NCBI GenBank assembly: GCA_014529385.2 | Contig: CM043948.1 | Location: forward strand, 24,174,451-24,238,450 | DNA from: Adiantum capillus-veneris | Taxonomy: Eukaryota > Streptophyta > Polypodiopsida > Polypodiales > Pteridaceae | Length of the DNA: 64,000 bases | Direction: 5' to 3' | Shown: positions 52,611-62,863 of the stretch, in pieces | Layout of the letters: every line of letters starts with the position of its first letter | Numbering within the stretch: position 1 is the first letter of the stretch | Notes under the pieces: model-generated | Told to the model about the DNA's origin: nothing | The model's database searches: none | Seen by the model: only the letters and a program-made list of their open reading frames with translations | Position numbers and translations under genes: made by a program

Positions 52611-54550
52611 GTGTTGCTAAATTGGCTTTATTTTACAGAAAAATAATTCTAAATGAATTATTGGATTTATAAGTGAGAGGGTTTTCTCGCTTGGAACACA
52701 AAGGAAAAATAATTCTAAATGAATTATTGGAATTTTAAGTGAGAGGGCTTTTCTCACTGGAGACATCCGAGTACAAAGTATTCCTAGTGCGTCATTTAAA
52801 GTAATGACGGAAACACTGAGAACGGGAATATCTGTAAGGCCACCAGGAACGGGTACTTCTGATGCGTCACATCGGATGGGTGACAGGGAGCATCGGAAAG
52901 AAGTATCCGACCATCCGGGAACGGACATCTCTGATGCGTCATAGGATGGGTGACATAGAGCATCGTGAAGGAGATTGTACCGTAAGTTCGGTAGGAAAGG
53001 ACTAGGTGATGGGTATTCCTGATGCGTCACAAGGTGGGTGATGGGTGCATCGGAAAGGGAATATCCATAGTCGGGAGGAAATTCCAAACTGTGTTAGAAT
53101 TGTGCACAAAGAAAAAGCAAGCACTTGAATGAAGATGGGTTCAGAGGAAACTTTGAAGAAAAACAGATGCTTTTTGAGAAAGCGGGATTGCCTTTCGGGA
53201 AAGCAGATGCTTTCTTGCGAGGAAGTCTATGTTTGCATTGCAACTGTGCATGTGATTGCATCCAGGGACGCCTGGGAAGTGCTGTGAAAGCATTGTTTTA
53301 ACTTATAAGGTTTTATTAAGTTTTTGGACAGATTCAAACCATTTTTAAAGGTGACCGACCGCCCACTTAATAAGTGGGCAGCCATCTGATAAATAAGGCA
53401 ACAGATCAGCCAGCGTTTTCTCTCTCTTTTTCTGGCAGAGCAGCGAAAAAAAAAATGAATGAAAATTTTGGAAAAAAAAACAAAAAAACGGCCTCCATCT
53501 CTACGTGAGCAGCTATTCATGCCCGTGGCTAGGAGCTATAAAAGCATCACATGCCCTTTCTCAGGAGGAGGACCAATCTTTGCAAGGAGGAGATGCTGTT
53601 GCAGATTTCAGCCGTAAAGAAGACGTTGCCGGTGATGCCCATGGTTGCCCCAAGTGTACCAGATGTCGCCAAGACCCAGTGCGCGAGTTCCCTCGCGGAG
53701 AAGTGCCTACGAAGCATGTTTCCATCGCGACAAGTTGCTTTTTCTTTGTTTTCAGCCCATAAACGTCGTAGACGGGGCTGATTTACGAGAAGGAACCCGA
53801 GAACACACCTCTTTTGTGTGTAGGATTGGCAGAGAGGATTTTCTATGGAGAGATCTCTTCCGGGGAATTGCTTTTCGAGCGTCGAGACTTTGAAGGTAAC
53901 GATTTTCATGTTATGAACTTTGAGTATTTGTTTGCAGTTGTACTTCCTCTTAGTGAGGGAGTAGGAGCAGAGGAAGGTATGAGCCTCTGCAGGAGAAAAG
54001 CGCTCTGAGGAACTAGAGCTAGATCAGCCCAGGGGTTTCGTACCCGAGTTTGGGAAGTAGATCCATGGATCGGAGAGAGGTAGTCTCTCAAGTTGTGATC
54101 CGGAAGTTGGGATTCCCAAGTAAGGACTTCGTGTCCGGTAAAGCAGAGTTGTTCTGCGGGAAGAGGACTCTGGAAAGAGAGTTGGAAAAGAGTTGCAGGG
54201 ATGCCATGCCCTGAGTCTGGAAGGTGAGATCCAGAGGCGAGAACCTTGATTCTCGAGGAATTGGAATAAGGAACGGAAGTTCCTTGGAATAGGGTTTTGC
54301 CCTAGGAATCGGAAGCTGAGGCTTCCGGGAACCATCAAGTCTTATTCTAGAACGAACGTGGTAATACGTTCGGTTCAAGTGCTTGTATAGACTTCTCCTC
54401 AGTAATAAAGATACTATTACTGTGTCGATCTTCTCACTCTCTATCTCTCTCTCTATTTATTTCTCTCTATATCCTCTGGCTTCAGTAATAAGTGATAAAT
54501 CCTATTTATCCGAATGTATTTTATATTGTTATGCGCTCCCGTTTGTGACA
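52611..54550 (+). repeat. 1.94-kb gypsy LTR nested in the E LTR
   Basis: Starts TGTTGCTAAATTGG exactly at the break in the E LTR and ends ..TTTGTGACA before the primer site GGGTATCAGAGC (54552-54563). It contains a ~69-base tandem duplication (52636-52704 and 52705-52770, each with ATAATTCTAAATGAATTAT, a hairpin) and repeated GATGCGTCA...GGGTGA..GCATCG units (52780-53065). CTCTCTATCTCTCTCTC occurs near the end. The short frames inside are not genes. Confidence 0.8.
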
Positions 54551-55455
54551 GGGGTATCAGAGCATGGTCTCCTCTCTTCCTCTGTAAAGGAGGACGACTC
54601 TGGGAAGATACGGGAAGAAGCCATGACAAGCCAAGAGAGAAGTAAGCAGGCGGAAACCTATGTCCTGCAGGAAAAGCTCGCAGAGTTGGAAATTTTTTTT
54701 TTCTCTCTGCAAGAAGTCGACACAAGACTTGGGATTCTCTGAGAAGGCGACAAGAGCATGATGCTCAAGAACCTAGAGAATCCAAGGAGCAGAATGCTCG
54801 AGATCCTTCAGAATCCAGAAAATATCCATGAACGTCATCCAGAACTATAGCCATGGAATCTCGTCATTTTGGGAAGGATATGAAGAAGGTCTCTAGACCT
54901 AGGAACACTCCAGTGACCAGTCAAGTTTGATACTTTTGACGGAAGGGAAGATGTCCTGAAAGCTACTGCTTTCATTCGACAGTTTGAAGTTGCCTTTATA
55001 AACGGCAATTTCTGAGAAGCGTCGAAGGTGAGGCATGTGACCAAACACCTCAAGGGGATTGCAAGTACTTGGTGGTATACCAAAGCTCTGCAAGGAACTT
55101 ACAACAAGACTTGGATTCAATTCAAGGCTGAATTTTCGGACAAAATTTTTTTCCTCTACACTTTGAGGAAGGCATCTAAGAAGATTGGGATCGGTTTGCC
55201 CAATAGGAACACGAGCGAGTCAAAGCAAGCAGTGGTTCACTCATGCCAAGGTAGCTCCATTCTTGATCCTCTCTAAGGAAGGAAAGATGAACAAATTTAA
55301 CGAGACTTTTGCCCAAATTTTGTAAGCCCATCTTCAAAATACTTTGCAGTAGATGGTGGAGACAGCAATACAAGCTGAAAGTGTACACCTCAGTGTACAC
55401 AGAATCTAATCCCCACAATGGGACGGGAACCATTGAACACAGAAACAATGAATTT
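54551..55455 (+). pseudogene. gypsy gag of the 52611 element, 3'-truncated
   Basis: Primer site at the start. An ATG at 54622 begins MTSQERSKQAETYVLQEKLA; the capsid part FDTFDGREDVLKATAFIRQF, KVRHVTKHLKGIASTWWYTK and YNKTWIQFKAEFSDKIF is at 54928-55150, then shifted MNKFNETFAQIL and a possible knuckle start FCYLCSKG at ~55448. At least three frame breaks. It is joined without a boundary signal to a copia gag at ~55460, so protease to 3' LTR are missing. Confidence 0.75.
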
Positions 55456-55481
55456 TTGTTACCTCTGCTCGAAGGGCTGTT

Positions 55482-55874
55482 TTGAGTGTTTTGAGTCAAC
55501 TTCAGGATTCAGGGCTGCAACCATTTGATGACAAGTTGAAAGCTATGTTTCTTTTGATGACTTTGCCCGATAGTTGGGAAGCTCTGCTTGTGTCATTGTC
55601 AAACAATACTGCTTTAACCTATGATGGTGTAAGAGGCTCCATTCTCAATGAGGAGATTAGGAGGAAAGCGAGTGGTGAAGGTAGTGGCACAGCTTATCAT
55701 GTAAGGGGCAGGTCAGAGAAAAGGAACAATGTAGCTAACAGGGGCAAGAGTAGAAGTAAGAGCAAGGGAAAATCTCAAGATATAACTTGCTATCAATGTG
55801 GACGCAAAGGGCATAAAAAGCCTGATTGCAGATTTTACAAGCAAGAGCTTGAGGAAGAAGGAGCAGCAGGGTAA
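55482..55874 (+). pseudogene. gag: copia gag C-terminus with zinc knuckle
   Basis: 130 codons: LQDSGLQPFDDKLKAMFLLM, TLPDSWEALLVSLSNN (UBN2-type gag), a Lys/Arg-rich stretch and the knuckle CYQCGRKGHKKPDC (55790-55831), ending at a stop. The protease lies in the next frame, overlapping from 55798, so one base was gained or lost after the knuckle. Confidence 0.88.
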
Positions 55875-56442
55875 GAAGAAGAAGGATGCAAAAGATGCTA
55901 AAGGTGATGATGACATCTCCTCTTCTTCCAAGGATGTTGGCAAGGCCAATGTGGCCTCTAGTGTGGTCATAGAGGAAATTGTTGATGTGGACGAAGCACT
56001 TGTCGTAGCTTCGAGTGTCTTTGATGATGTTGTAGCTATGGCAAGTGATATGTATATCACGAAGCCATATCTTATTGGCGCTTTGCTTTCAACACATGAT
56101 GGGGTGTTCCAATCTTGGATAGTAGACAATGGTGCCTCATTTCATGTAACTCCTTCTTTGGAGTCTTTTGCCACATACACTGCAAGTAACCTGGGTAAAG
56201 TTTACTTGGGTAGCAACTATGCATGTGACATTGAGGGTGTTGGCACCATTCACTTGGCTTTGGAAAATGGCCAAGAACTTGTTTTGCATGATGTTAGGTA
56301 TGTGCCTGGCATTAAGAAGAGTCCGCTATCAGTTGGGCAGTTGGATGTAAAGGGCTACTTCACTACTTTTGGTGGTGGCTCTTGGAAAATACAAAAGGGT
56401 TCTATGTTGGTTTTGAAGGGCAGCAAAAGGGGAACTTTATAG
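55798..56442 (+). pseudogene. copia protease
   Basis: 214 codons in the pol frame. An acidic Val/Ala-rich spacer precedes WIVDNGASFHVTPSLESF (56116-56170): the catalytic triad is D-N-G where copia proteases have D-S-G or D-T-G. Then NYACDIEGVGTIHL, VLHDVRYVPGIKKSPLSVGQ, typical copia protease C-terminal motifs. Ends at an in-frame TAG (56440-56442) before the integrase. Confidence 0.88.
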
Positions 56443-56445
56443 TAT

Positions 56446-57714
56446 TTGCATTGCAAGGCCTTGCTTGGCAAGTTTGTTGCTATGGCTGAAGTTCATTGTC
56501 CAATGGAACTTTGGCATAAGAGACTTGGCCATATGAGTGAGAAAGGACTACAGGTTTTCTCCTCTCTTGGGAGATTTGATGTAAAAGGTCCTTGCCTTGA
56601 ATTTTGTAAAGATTGTATCTATGGTAAACAAGTGAAGTTCTCTTATTCCTCTGGTGTCTCTAAAAAGTTGCATGCTCTTGATTTAGTACATTCAGATGTT
56701 TGCACTATGCCTGTGAGCTCACATGGTGGTGCACGCTATTTCGTATCTTTCATTGATGATTTCAGTAGAAAGACTTGGGTGTATGTACTTAAAAACAAGA
56801 GTGATGTTTTTGACGCTTTTGAAAGATTTCATGCTTTTGTGACCACACAAAAGGGTCTTAAGTTAAAGGCCATAAGAACAAATAATGGGGGAGAGTATGT
56901 ATCACGTGAATTTAATGTTTTTTGTGAGATGCATGGTATTAAAAGGGAGTTAACAGCCCCTTATAATCCATCATCTAATGGCGTGGCTGAGAGATATAAC
57001 CGCACAATTTGTGAGAGGATACGTTGCATGTTGTCCACAGCTAATCTTCCGCAAGAATTTTGGGGAGAGGCTTTGAAAACTACAGTTCATGTATGCAACC
57101 GTTCTCCAAATCGTGCTTTGGACAATGGCATCCCTGAAGAGGTTTGGTCTGGCAAACCTGCTTCATATGACCATTTGCGTGTTTTTGGCTGCGAGGCATT
57201 TGTACATGTGTCTGTAGATCAGAGGACTAAGCTAGACATGAAATCCATCAGAAGCATCTTCATGGGTTATGGAGATGAGGGTGAGATGGGTTACAGAGTA
57301 TGGCTACCTGATTACAGGAAGGTTGTACGCAGCCGAGATGTAGTATTTAATGAGGATAAATTGCTCCAAAATGCTACACATGTAGACCATGATAAAAAGA
57401 GGGTCAAATTTCATAATGACCAGCCAGCCATAAAGCCTTCCTTGGCTGAAAATATGGTGCCTATTGATGCTGAAAATGAGCAGCAACCATTTGTGCAACA
57501 GCCAGAAGAGAATGGACAACAATTAGATGCACAAAATGGGGTAGAACACAATGACCAGCAGGCTGAAAATGATTTACAGCAGGGTATAAATACTGAAAAT
57601 CAGCCGCTAAATGATAACATAATCATTCCTGAGGATGTAGACCCTTTACTGGCAAATGTAGATCATTGGGTGAGGAGATCTACACGCCAGAGACGTCAAC
57701 CAGAGAGGTTTTAG
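56446..57714 (+). pseudogene. copia integrase
   Basis: 422 codons, same frame as the protease. Pre-integrase HHCC module (LWHKRLGHMSEKGL, CKDCIYGKQ), core DLVHSDVCTMPV (D1), IRTNNGGEYVSREF where the second catalytic Asp (usual R-S/T-D-N-G-G-E) is Asn, and PYNPSSNGVAERYNRTI (E), then the C-terminal EEVWSGKPASYDHLRVFGCE region and a Gln/Asn-rich linker. Stop TAG at 57712-57714. The Asn change would abolish strand transfer. Confidence 0.92.
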
Positions 57715-57720
57715 CCATCT

Positions 57721-58590
57721 TTGGATTGTGTTTTGTTGACTGATGAGGGAGAGCCTCTTACATACAAAGAGGCCCAGTCTTGTGACGACAAAAGTAAGTG
57801 GGAGCTTGCTATGAAATCTGAGATGCAATCACTGTATGCAAATAATACATGGGAGCTTGTGCACTTGCCCAAAGGTAGGAAAGCTATTCCTAACAAGTGG
57901 GTTTATAAGATCAAATGTGTCGATGACAAACCCAAATACAAAGCGCGTTTAGTTGCCAAGGGTTATGCACAGAAGGAAGGCATTGACTTCCAGGAAATCT
58001 TCTCACCTGTAGTGAAGATGTCTACTCTCCGTGTGTTGTTTGCTCTCTGTGCTATCTTGGATTTGGAGCTTGATCAAATGGATGTGATCACTGCTTTCTT
58101 ACATGGTGACTTGGATGAGGTGTATATGCTGCAGCCTGAGGGCTTTGTCATTCCAGGGAAAGAGCATTTGGTATGCAAACTAAAACGCAACTTGTATGGG
58201 CTGAAACAAGCTCCTAGACAGTGGTACAAAAAGTTTGATACTTTTATGCTCAATCATGGTTTCAAACGTAGTCAAGCAGATCACTGTCTTTACACTAAAA
58301 AGGCTCCTGATGGTAGTCTTATTGTGCTAGTCCTATATGTGGATGACACGTTGATTGCTAGCAAGCATAAGGAGACTTTGAATGCTTTGAAAAAGGAGCT
58401 GAATTCAGCTTTCTCGATGAAAGATTTGGGTGCAGTTGAACATATTTTGGGTATGCGTATTAGGAGGGATAGAAAGAAGCGTCTTTTATTCCTTTCTCAA
58501 GACAAGTACATCAAGAAAGTACTTGAGAGATTTAATATGGCTGATGCTAAGCCTCTTGGTGCCCTTACCTACGCACACAAAGCTTAGCAA
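57721..58590 (+). pseudogene. copia reverse transcriptase
   Basis: Same frame as integrase: SKWELAMKSEMQSLYANNTW, ELVHLPKGRKAIPNKWVYKI, YKARLVAKGYAQKEGIDFQE, LDQMDVITAFLHGDLDEVYM, RNLYGLKQAPRQWYKKFD and the active site VLYVDDTLIASKH (YVDD, 58330-58370). All key RT motifs are intact. The frame shifts near 58585, just before the connection to RNase H. Confidence 0.93.
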
Positions 58591-59292
58591 GCTAGATTGC
58601 CCAAAAGATGATATAGCTGCTCATGCTATGAAAGGCATTCCTTATGCTTCAGCTTGTGGTTCATTGATGTATGCCATGGTTGCTACACGACCAGACATTG
58701 CTTATGCAGTGGGAGTTGTTAGCAGGTTCATGTCTAATCTTGGCAAACCACATTGGGAGGCAGTGAAGAGCATATTCAAGTACTTAAAGGTACACTGGAC
58801 ACATGTATATGTTATGGCAAGGGTACACTATCATTGTGGGGATTCTGTGATTCGGACATGGCAGGTGATCTTGACACTAGAAAGTCTACCAGTGGGTATG
58901 TATTCACATTTGCTGGAGGTGCTATTTCATGGTGTTCAGGGTTACAGAAGATTGTGGCACTGAGCACTACAGAGGCTGAATATATTTCAGCCACAGAGGC
59001 TTCTAAGAAAGCTATTTGGCTTGGCAGGTTGGTCAGAGACTTTGGTCTTCCTGCATATGCTCCAGTGCTTGGTTGTGATAGTCAGAGTGCTGTATGCCTG
59101 GCTAAGAATGCCATGTTCCATGCTCGTACCAAACACATTGATGTGAGGTACCATTTTATACGACAGGTATTGGATGATGGCCTTGTCACATTGACAAAGG
59201 TCAAGACACAGGATAACCTTGCAGATGTTCTCACTAAGTGTCTTGCTAAGACACAACATCAGCATTGCTTACACTTAGTGGCAGTTACTTAA
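58585..59292 (+). pseudogene. copia RNase H
   Basis: Starts in another frame (PYASACGSLMYAMVATRPDI, AYAVGVVSRFMSNLGKPHWE; to ~58810), then returns to the pol frame: WGFCDSDMAGDLDTRKSTSG, ISWCSGLQKIVALSTTEAEY, GCDSQSAVCLAKNAMFHART and KHIDVRYHFIRQ, with the D, E and D catalytic residues present. Ends TAA at 59290. Confidence 0.9.
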
Positions 59293-59323
59293 AGGTACCA
59301 CATCGGGCCTTTAAGTGGGAGGT

Positions 59324-59524
59324 TGTTGGGTCTAAAGGCCCTCTTATAGCCTCTCTTACTCATTTATTCATTCTTTTATACTTGGGTGTGTTCACACCCA
59401 AAGGCCATTTAAATGGTCACAAGTTTGTACCCTTAATAATAAAACATAGGGCTTTTAGTTGTGTGCCCAAGAAACATACTAACAAATCGTACGCTCTCTC
59501 TCCCTCTCTCTGCAACAGCGCTCG

Positions 59525-59600
<76 letters not shown>

Positions 59601-59644
59601 TCGTGTGGTCTGCTACATCCATCGCTAGCCCCTCTAGCACTTCA
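59324..59644 (+). repeat. copia 3' LTR
   Basis: 321 bases, TGTTGGGTCTAAAGG to ..TAGCACTTCA, where the E LTR resumes. It contains TTTTATACTTGG, AATAATAAAACATAGGG (possible poly(A) signal) and a (CT)n tract at 59527-59598. The 5' LTR partner is missing. Confidence 0.8.
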
Positions 59645-60680
59645 CCGAGAGGTTGTAAAACCCTCCTCCGAAGGCCCCAGTCTCGTCGGCGAGAATAGTC
59701 TATTCTTTGATTGCACAAAGGTGTACAATGCGTATGCAATGGATTGGTGCAAGTTGGACTATGCCGATGACGACGACGGTGATGACGACGATTTGATGGC
59801 TGAAATCTGGGATCTTCTAATCGTTGAATTCTGGGACTGTTTCGGTGGCTGAAAATGACTGTTTTGGCTGCGTTTTTATGGCTGAAAATGGGGGAGCATC
59901 TGCAACCAACTTTGGGGGGATCTGCTACTTTGCTAACTGTTGAAAACCTGCGTTTTATCACTGCTGAAATTTGCAGATTCCCTAGCGTTAGTGTTGGGCT
60001 AAAAAACGCTGGCTATATGCATCCAAAAAACGCTGATATGCTGGGGATCCTAGCGTTAGTGAAAGGCTGCAAAAACGCTGTGTTTGCTGGGGACAAAAAC
60101 GCTAAGGCTGAGGTGGTTTGGTCGCGGGAAAACACCGAGGATGGGCTGATCTACAAGGGGATTATCGCCAGAAGGTGGAAGCTTCAAGACGATGGATCTG
60201 TTGCTAGAGAAGGAAACGCCAAGGGGATGGTGAGAGGTATGGCGAGGGTCTACTGCTGGGGGTGGGGTGGGGGGGGGGGGGGGGTACTGTTGAGAAGTTG
60301 CTTGTTGAGCGGGAAGCTTCTGCTGCCTCTTCTACCAGAAAGTGATAAGTTGGGTTTGCTTATATATTAACTTAGCAAAATTGCCCTACCTACTTTTGTT
60401 GGAAAGTCACTTAAAAATAATAAGTGAAAATAACCAAAAATAGGAAAATAGGCTAAATGCACTGGAAAATTCCCCTGACTGAATCTGTTGGATTCTGAAG
60501 GGAATACTGATGATCATGCTGTGTGCAACCGGAGGATATGCATCTATGCTAAGTGACTGGGCATGCACGGTCTACGAATAGACTCACAAAAGTGCCCGAT
60601 CACTGCTAATCTAACTGACTGAACCCTGCTGTGGTGTAGCTTGTCCACCGACACATAGGGTTGGGATGTGTTACGTGATA
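59645..60680 (-). repeat. 5' LTR of the E element, part 2
   Basis: Continues the E LTR from CCGAGAGGTTGTAAAACCC (matches 49236 on) to ..GTGTTACGTGATA. Compared with the 3' LTR, 34 bases at the break and one 71-base unit are absent, and the G-run at 60257-60285 is longer. Followed by the target duplication GAAAA (60681-60685). Confidence 0.93.
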
Positions 60681-61630
60681 GAAAAGCTGAACTCCAAAGA
60701 GTGCTACGCGTCGGTGTACGCGTCCGAAGGCAAGCAGGTGATGGCGGGAGCACGAGAGTGCGAGCAGTTGAGAGAGAGGATGAGTTCTTTGTATGTTTTT
60801 GGAGTCTCTGTAAGTGAGTTTTTAATAATAGCAGCTTTCATATTTGAAAGGGCTTAATTGCAGGTGCCCAACTTAAAAGTGCTTGGCCACTTAATAATAA
60901 GGAAAAAACCTGCTTTCAGCGTCAAAACAAAGCGCTGGTTTTCGAACAGCTTGCGAAGCGTAGCAAGGATGCGTGGAAGGGAAAATCGCAACCCCCCCCC
61001 CCCGGCAGCTCGTTGGCTCGTGTGCCTGACATACGCCATAGGCTCCACTCTGGAGCGAGCGTATAACAAATCCTCCACGTTGGAGGCCAACAGGGCCAGC
61101 GATGTCTTCAACGCCACAGTAGATGTTCTCCTTGCTTTGTGCGCAGATGAGGATGGATTCTAGTAGTAGTATCTAGTTCTTTTTTACCTAGACATGGTAT
61201 TAGATTCACCATTTTGTAACAGTTTGGTCTCATAGGTCATTTTGGCCTTTTGAAGACATTAATATAACATTTCATTTAATTTAATTTCTGTGTGTGTGTG
61301 TGTGTGTGTGCAAAGCACAGATGTAGAGGAGATTGTAGAGAAAGGTTAATGAAGGTATCTAACGCTGATTTTTACTCCAAAACCAGCAATTAAATGAGAG
61401 ATATATAAGCTAAATCAATAAATAACTTTGATTTTCAGCACCTCTGCCAGACAATTTGCTGATTTTTTATTGAAAATCAGCAACTTAGCATTGATTTGCA
61501 CCTGCAACCCGCCCATGAGAAGAAAAGCAATTAGTTAAAGAACCATTTTATCAAAAATTGCATGAAACATTGATTTTCCGACTCTAACGAGCACGTAGGT
61601 GTGCACACACTCCTTCATGTAGCCAAGCCG
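60681..61630 (-). other. Probable long leader of the D element, no clear gene
   Basis: Non-repetitive DNA between the E target site and the primer site at 61631. A poly(C) run lies near 60991-61002 and (TG)n at 61289-61310. A plus-strand frame at 60858-61163 (101 codons, RWLVCLTYAIGSTLERAYNK, VFNATVDVLLALCADEDGF) has no recognised domain; it crosses the poly(C) run and could be chance. TTTTGTAACAGTTTGG at ~61212 is all that hints at a transcript end. Confidence 0.4.
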
Positions 61631-61642
61631 GCTCTGATACCA
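61631..61642 (-). other. tRNA-iMet primer-binding site
   Basis: Plus strand GCTCTGATACCA, i.e. TGGTATCAGAGC on the minus strand, directly next to the LTR at 61643. Confidence 0.92.
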
Positions 61643-62026
61643 TGAAACGAACACAGGGAGTGGATCTCCCGGCTACACGGACCGCCTACAAACACGCGTC
61701 GGACGAACCACCCGACCATAGCCATGATCCGTCAGCTCCCCCATGCTGGGCCAGCGTTCGAGGACGTAGGCGTGCACCTGTAACACCGAGTGTCCCAAAC
61801 CACCCGGCCTCACCTCCTCGAGGTGACCTCGCGCACTCCTAGCCTCGCGGGCTAACTAATCGCACTCTGCTAGTGGGGGTCGATAACTGAAATGAGGCAT
61901 TGGCCTCCCTTTTATAATAATGGCCGGCCACACTGGCCGAGGTTCACACTACGTCCGCCCAGACACTGAACACCGATCCCGACGGCGTCTGGGGTAGATC
62001 CCCACTTTCATGAGCGGGACATAACA
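61643..62026 (-). repeat. 5' LTR, probably of the D element
   Basis: 384 bases, GC-richer than the surroundings. Minus-strand start TGTTATGTCCCGC at 62026, end ..GTTCGTTTCA at 61643, then the primer site. It interrupts the A/B RNase H sequence at GTCCC (62027). Orientation and primer site fit the D element whose gag lies across the E insertion; no second copy of this LTR exists in the window to prove it. Confidence 0.75.
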
Positions 62027-62449
62027 GTCCCGTAGTCAATTTCTCTTTCAAAGTCTGAAAGGCAGTCACCTCTGTGGGTCCCGACTCCCCACGAGAAAGG
62101 GACTCCTTTCTTTGTCAAGATATGCAAAGGGAAAGCAACCTCTGAAAATTTCTAATGAACGGCCGGTAGTAAGAACATAAGCCCAAAAAGCTTCTTACTT
62201 CATGAACATTCTTCAAATTGGGCCAATCACGTATAGTCTCAATCTTGGCTGGGTCCATCTGTACTCCTGCTGCTAAGACGATGTGTTCCAAAAAGTGTAT
62301 CTCCGGTAAGAAAAATTCACTCTTCTTGGCATTGATTACTAACTTGTGATTTTGCAATGCCTGAAAGACCTGTAGCGAATGTCTATGTTCTGCCTCATCC
62401 TTGGAGAAGACTATAATGTCATCAAAGAAAGTGCTGACAAAAGATCTGT
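62027..62449 (-). pseudogene. A/B gypsy: RT end and RNase H start
   Basis: Minus strand: SFLGLCSYYRPFIRNF, VQMDPAKIETIRDWPNLKNV and the active-site region [20 protein letters not shown] (FFDD; 62440-62395), with RNase H beginning near 62100. Continues across the retroposon at 62450 into 62864 on. Confidence 0.88.
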
Positions 62450-62836
62450 GAGCCGACGCCCTTCCAAGCGGGTATGGCATTTCCTAGGGGAAAACCGTCG
62501 GGTTACAAGGGCAATTTAGTGAGGTGAGCGATAAGTTACCTAGAGGAGATAACTCCAAATGGAAGACCGAAGCAAGTCCCGCAGTAGCTTGGCCTCTGAA
62601 CAGAGGTACTTGGTCGTTGTCATGCCCATAACTAGTCAGCGAAATGGGTCTTTCAAGGGCACGGCTCTAAGAGTGTAGATAATTCTGGCGTCTCGTAGTC
62701 CAGAGAAAACTAGTGACAAAAGCGTCTGTCCTAGGAGGCTAGGTGCATAGTCCTGGTCGTTCTTCTTGTGCACTTTTTTGGTGTATGAGGAGAGCGGCGA
62801 AGAGTGCCCAACCCGACTCCTAAAAAAAAAAAAAAG
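62450..62836 (+). mobile_element. Short poly(A) retroposon (SINE-like) with 27-bp target duplication
   Basis: 387 bases inserted in the RT: starts GAGCCGACGCCC, ends with A14 (62822-62835). Flanked by CAAAGAAAGTGC..ACAAAAGATCTGT at 62423-62449 and 62837-62863 (27 bases, two mismatches). Long target duplication plus poly(A) is the mark of LINE-mediated retroposition. I cannot recognise the body as a tRNA, 5S or 7SL derivative or as a host mRNA. No ORF. Confidence 0.8.
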
Positions 62837-62863
62837 CAAAGAAAGTGCCAACAAAAGATCTGT

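Larger units (their letters stand above)
55456..59644 (+). mobile_element. copia element (Tnt1/Tork-like), 5'-truncated
   Basis: Ty1/copia order: gag end, zinc knuckle, protease, integrase, RT, RNase H, PPT (AAGTGGGAGGT, 59313-59323) and an LTR starting TGTTGGGTCT. Integrase upstream of RT defines copia. The 5' LTR and most of gag are missing. Relatively well preserved: gag and pol are in two frames, pol has two in-frame stops and two shifts near 58585 and 58830. Confidence 0.92.
49039..60680 (-). mobile_element. E element: non-autonomous LTR retrotransposon, target duplication GAAAA
   Basis: 3' LTR 49039-50319 (1281 bases), PPT 50320-50336, interior 50320-52452 (2133 bases), tRNA-iMet-like primer site, and a 5' LTR split in two (52453-52610 and 59645-60680) by nested elements. 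Flanked by GAAAA at 49034-49038 and 60681-60685. LTR ends are TGTCACGTGACA.. and ..CCCAACA / ..ACGTTACA. There is no protease, RT, RNase H or integrase sequence in the interior, so it must depend on another element. The LTR halves are nearly identical apart from a 71-base duplication, a 34-base loss and homopolymers, so insertion was recent. Confidence 0.9.
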
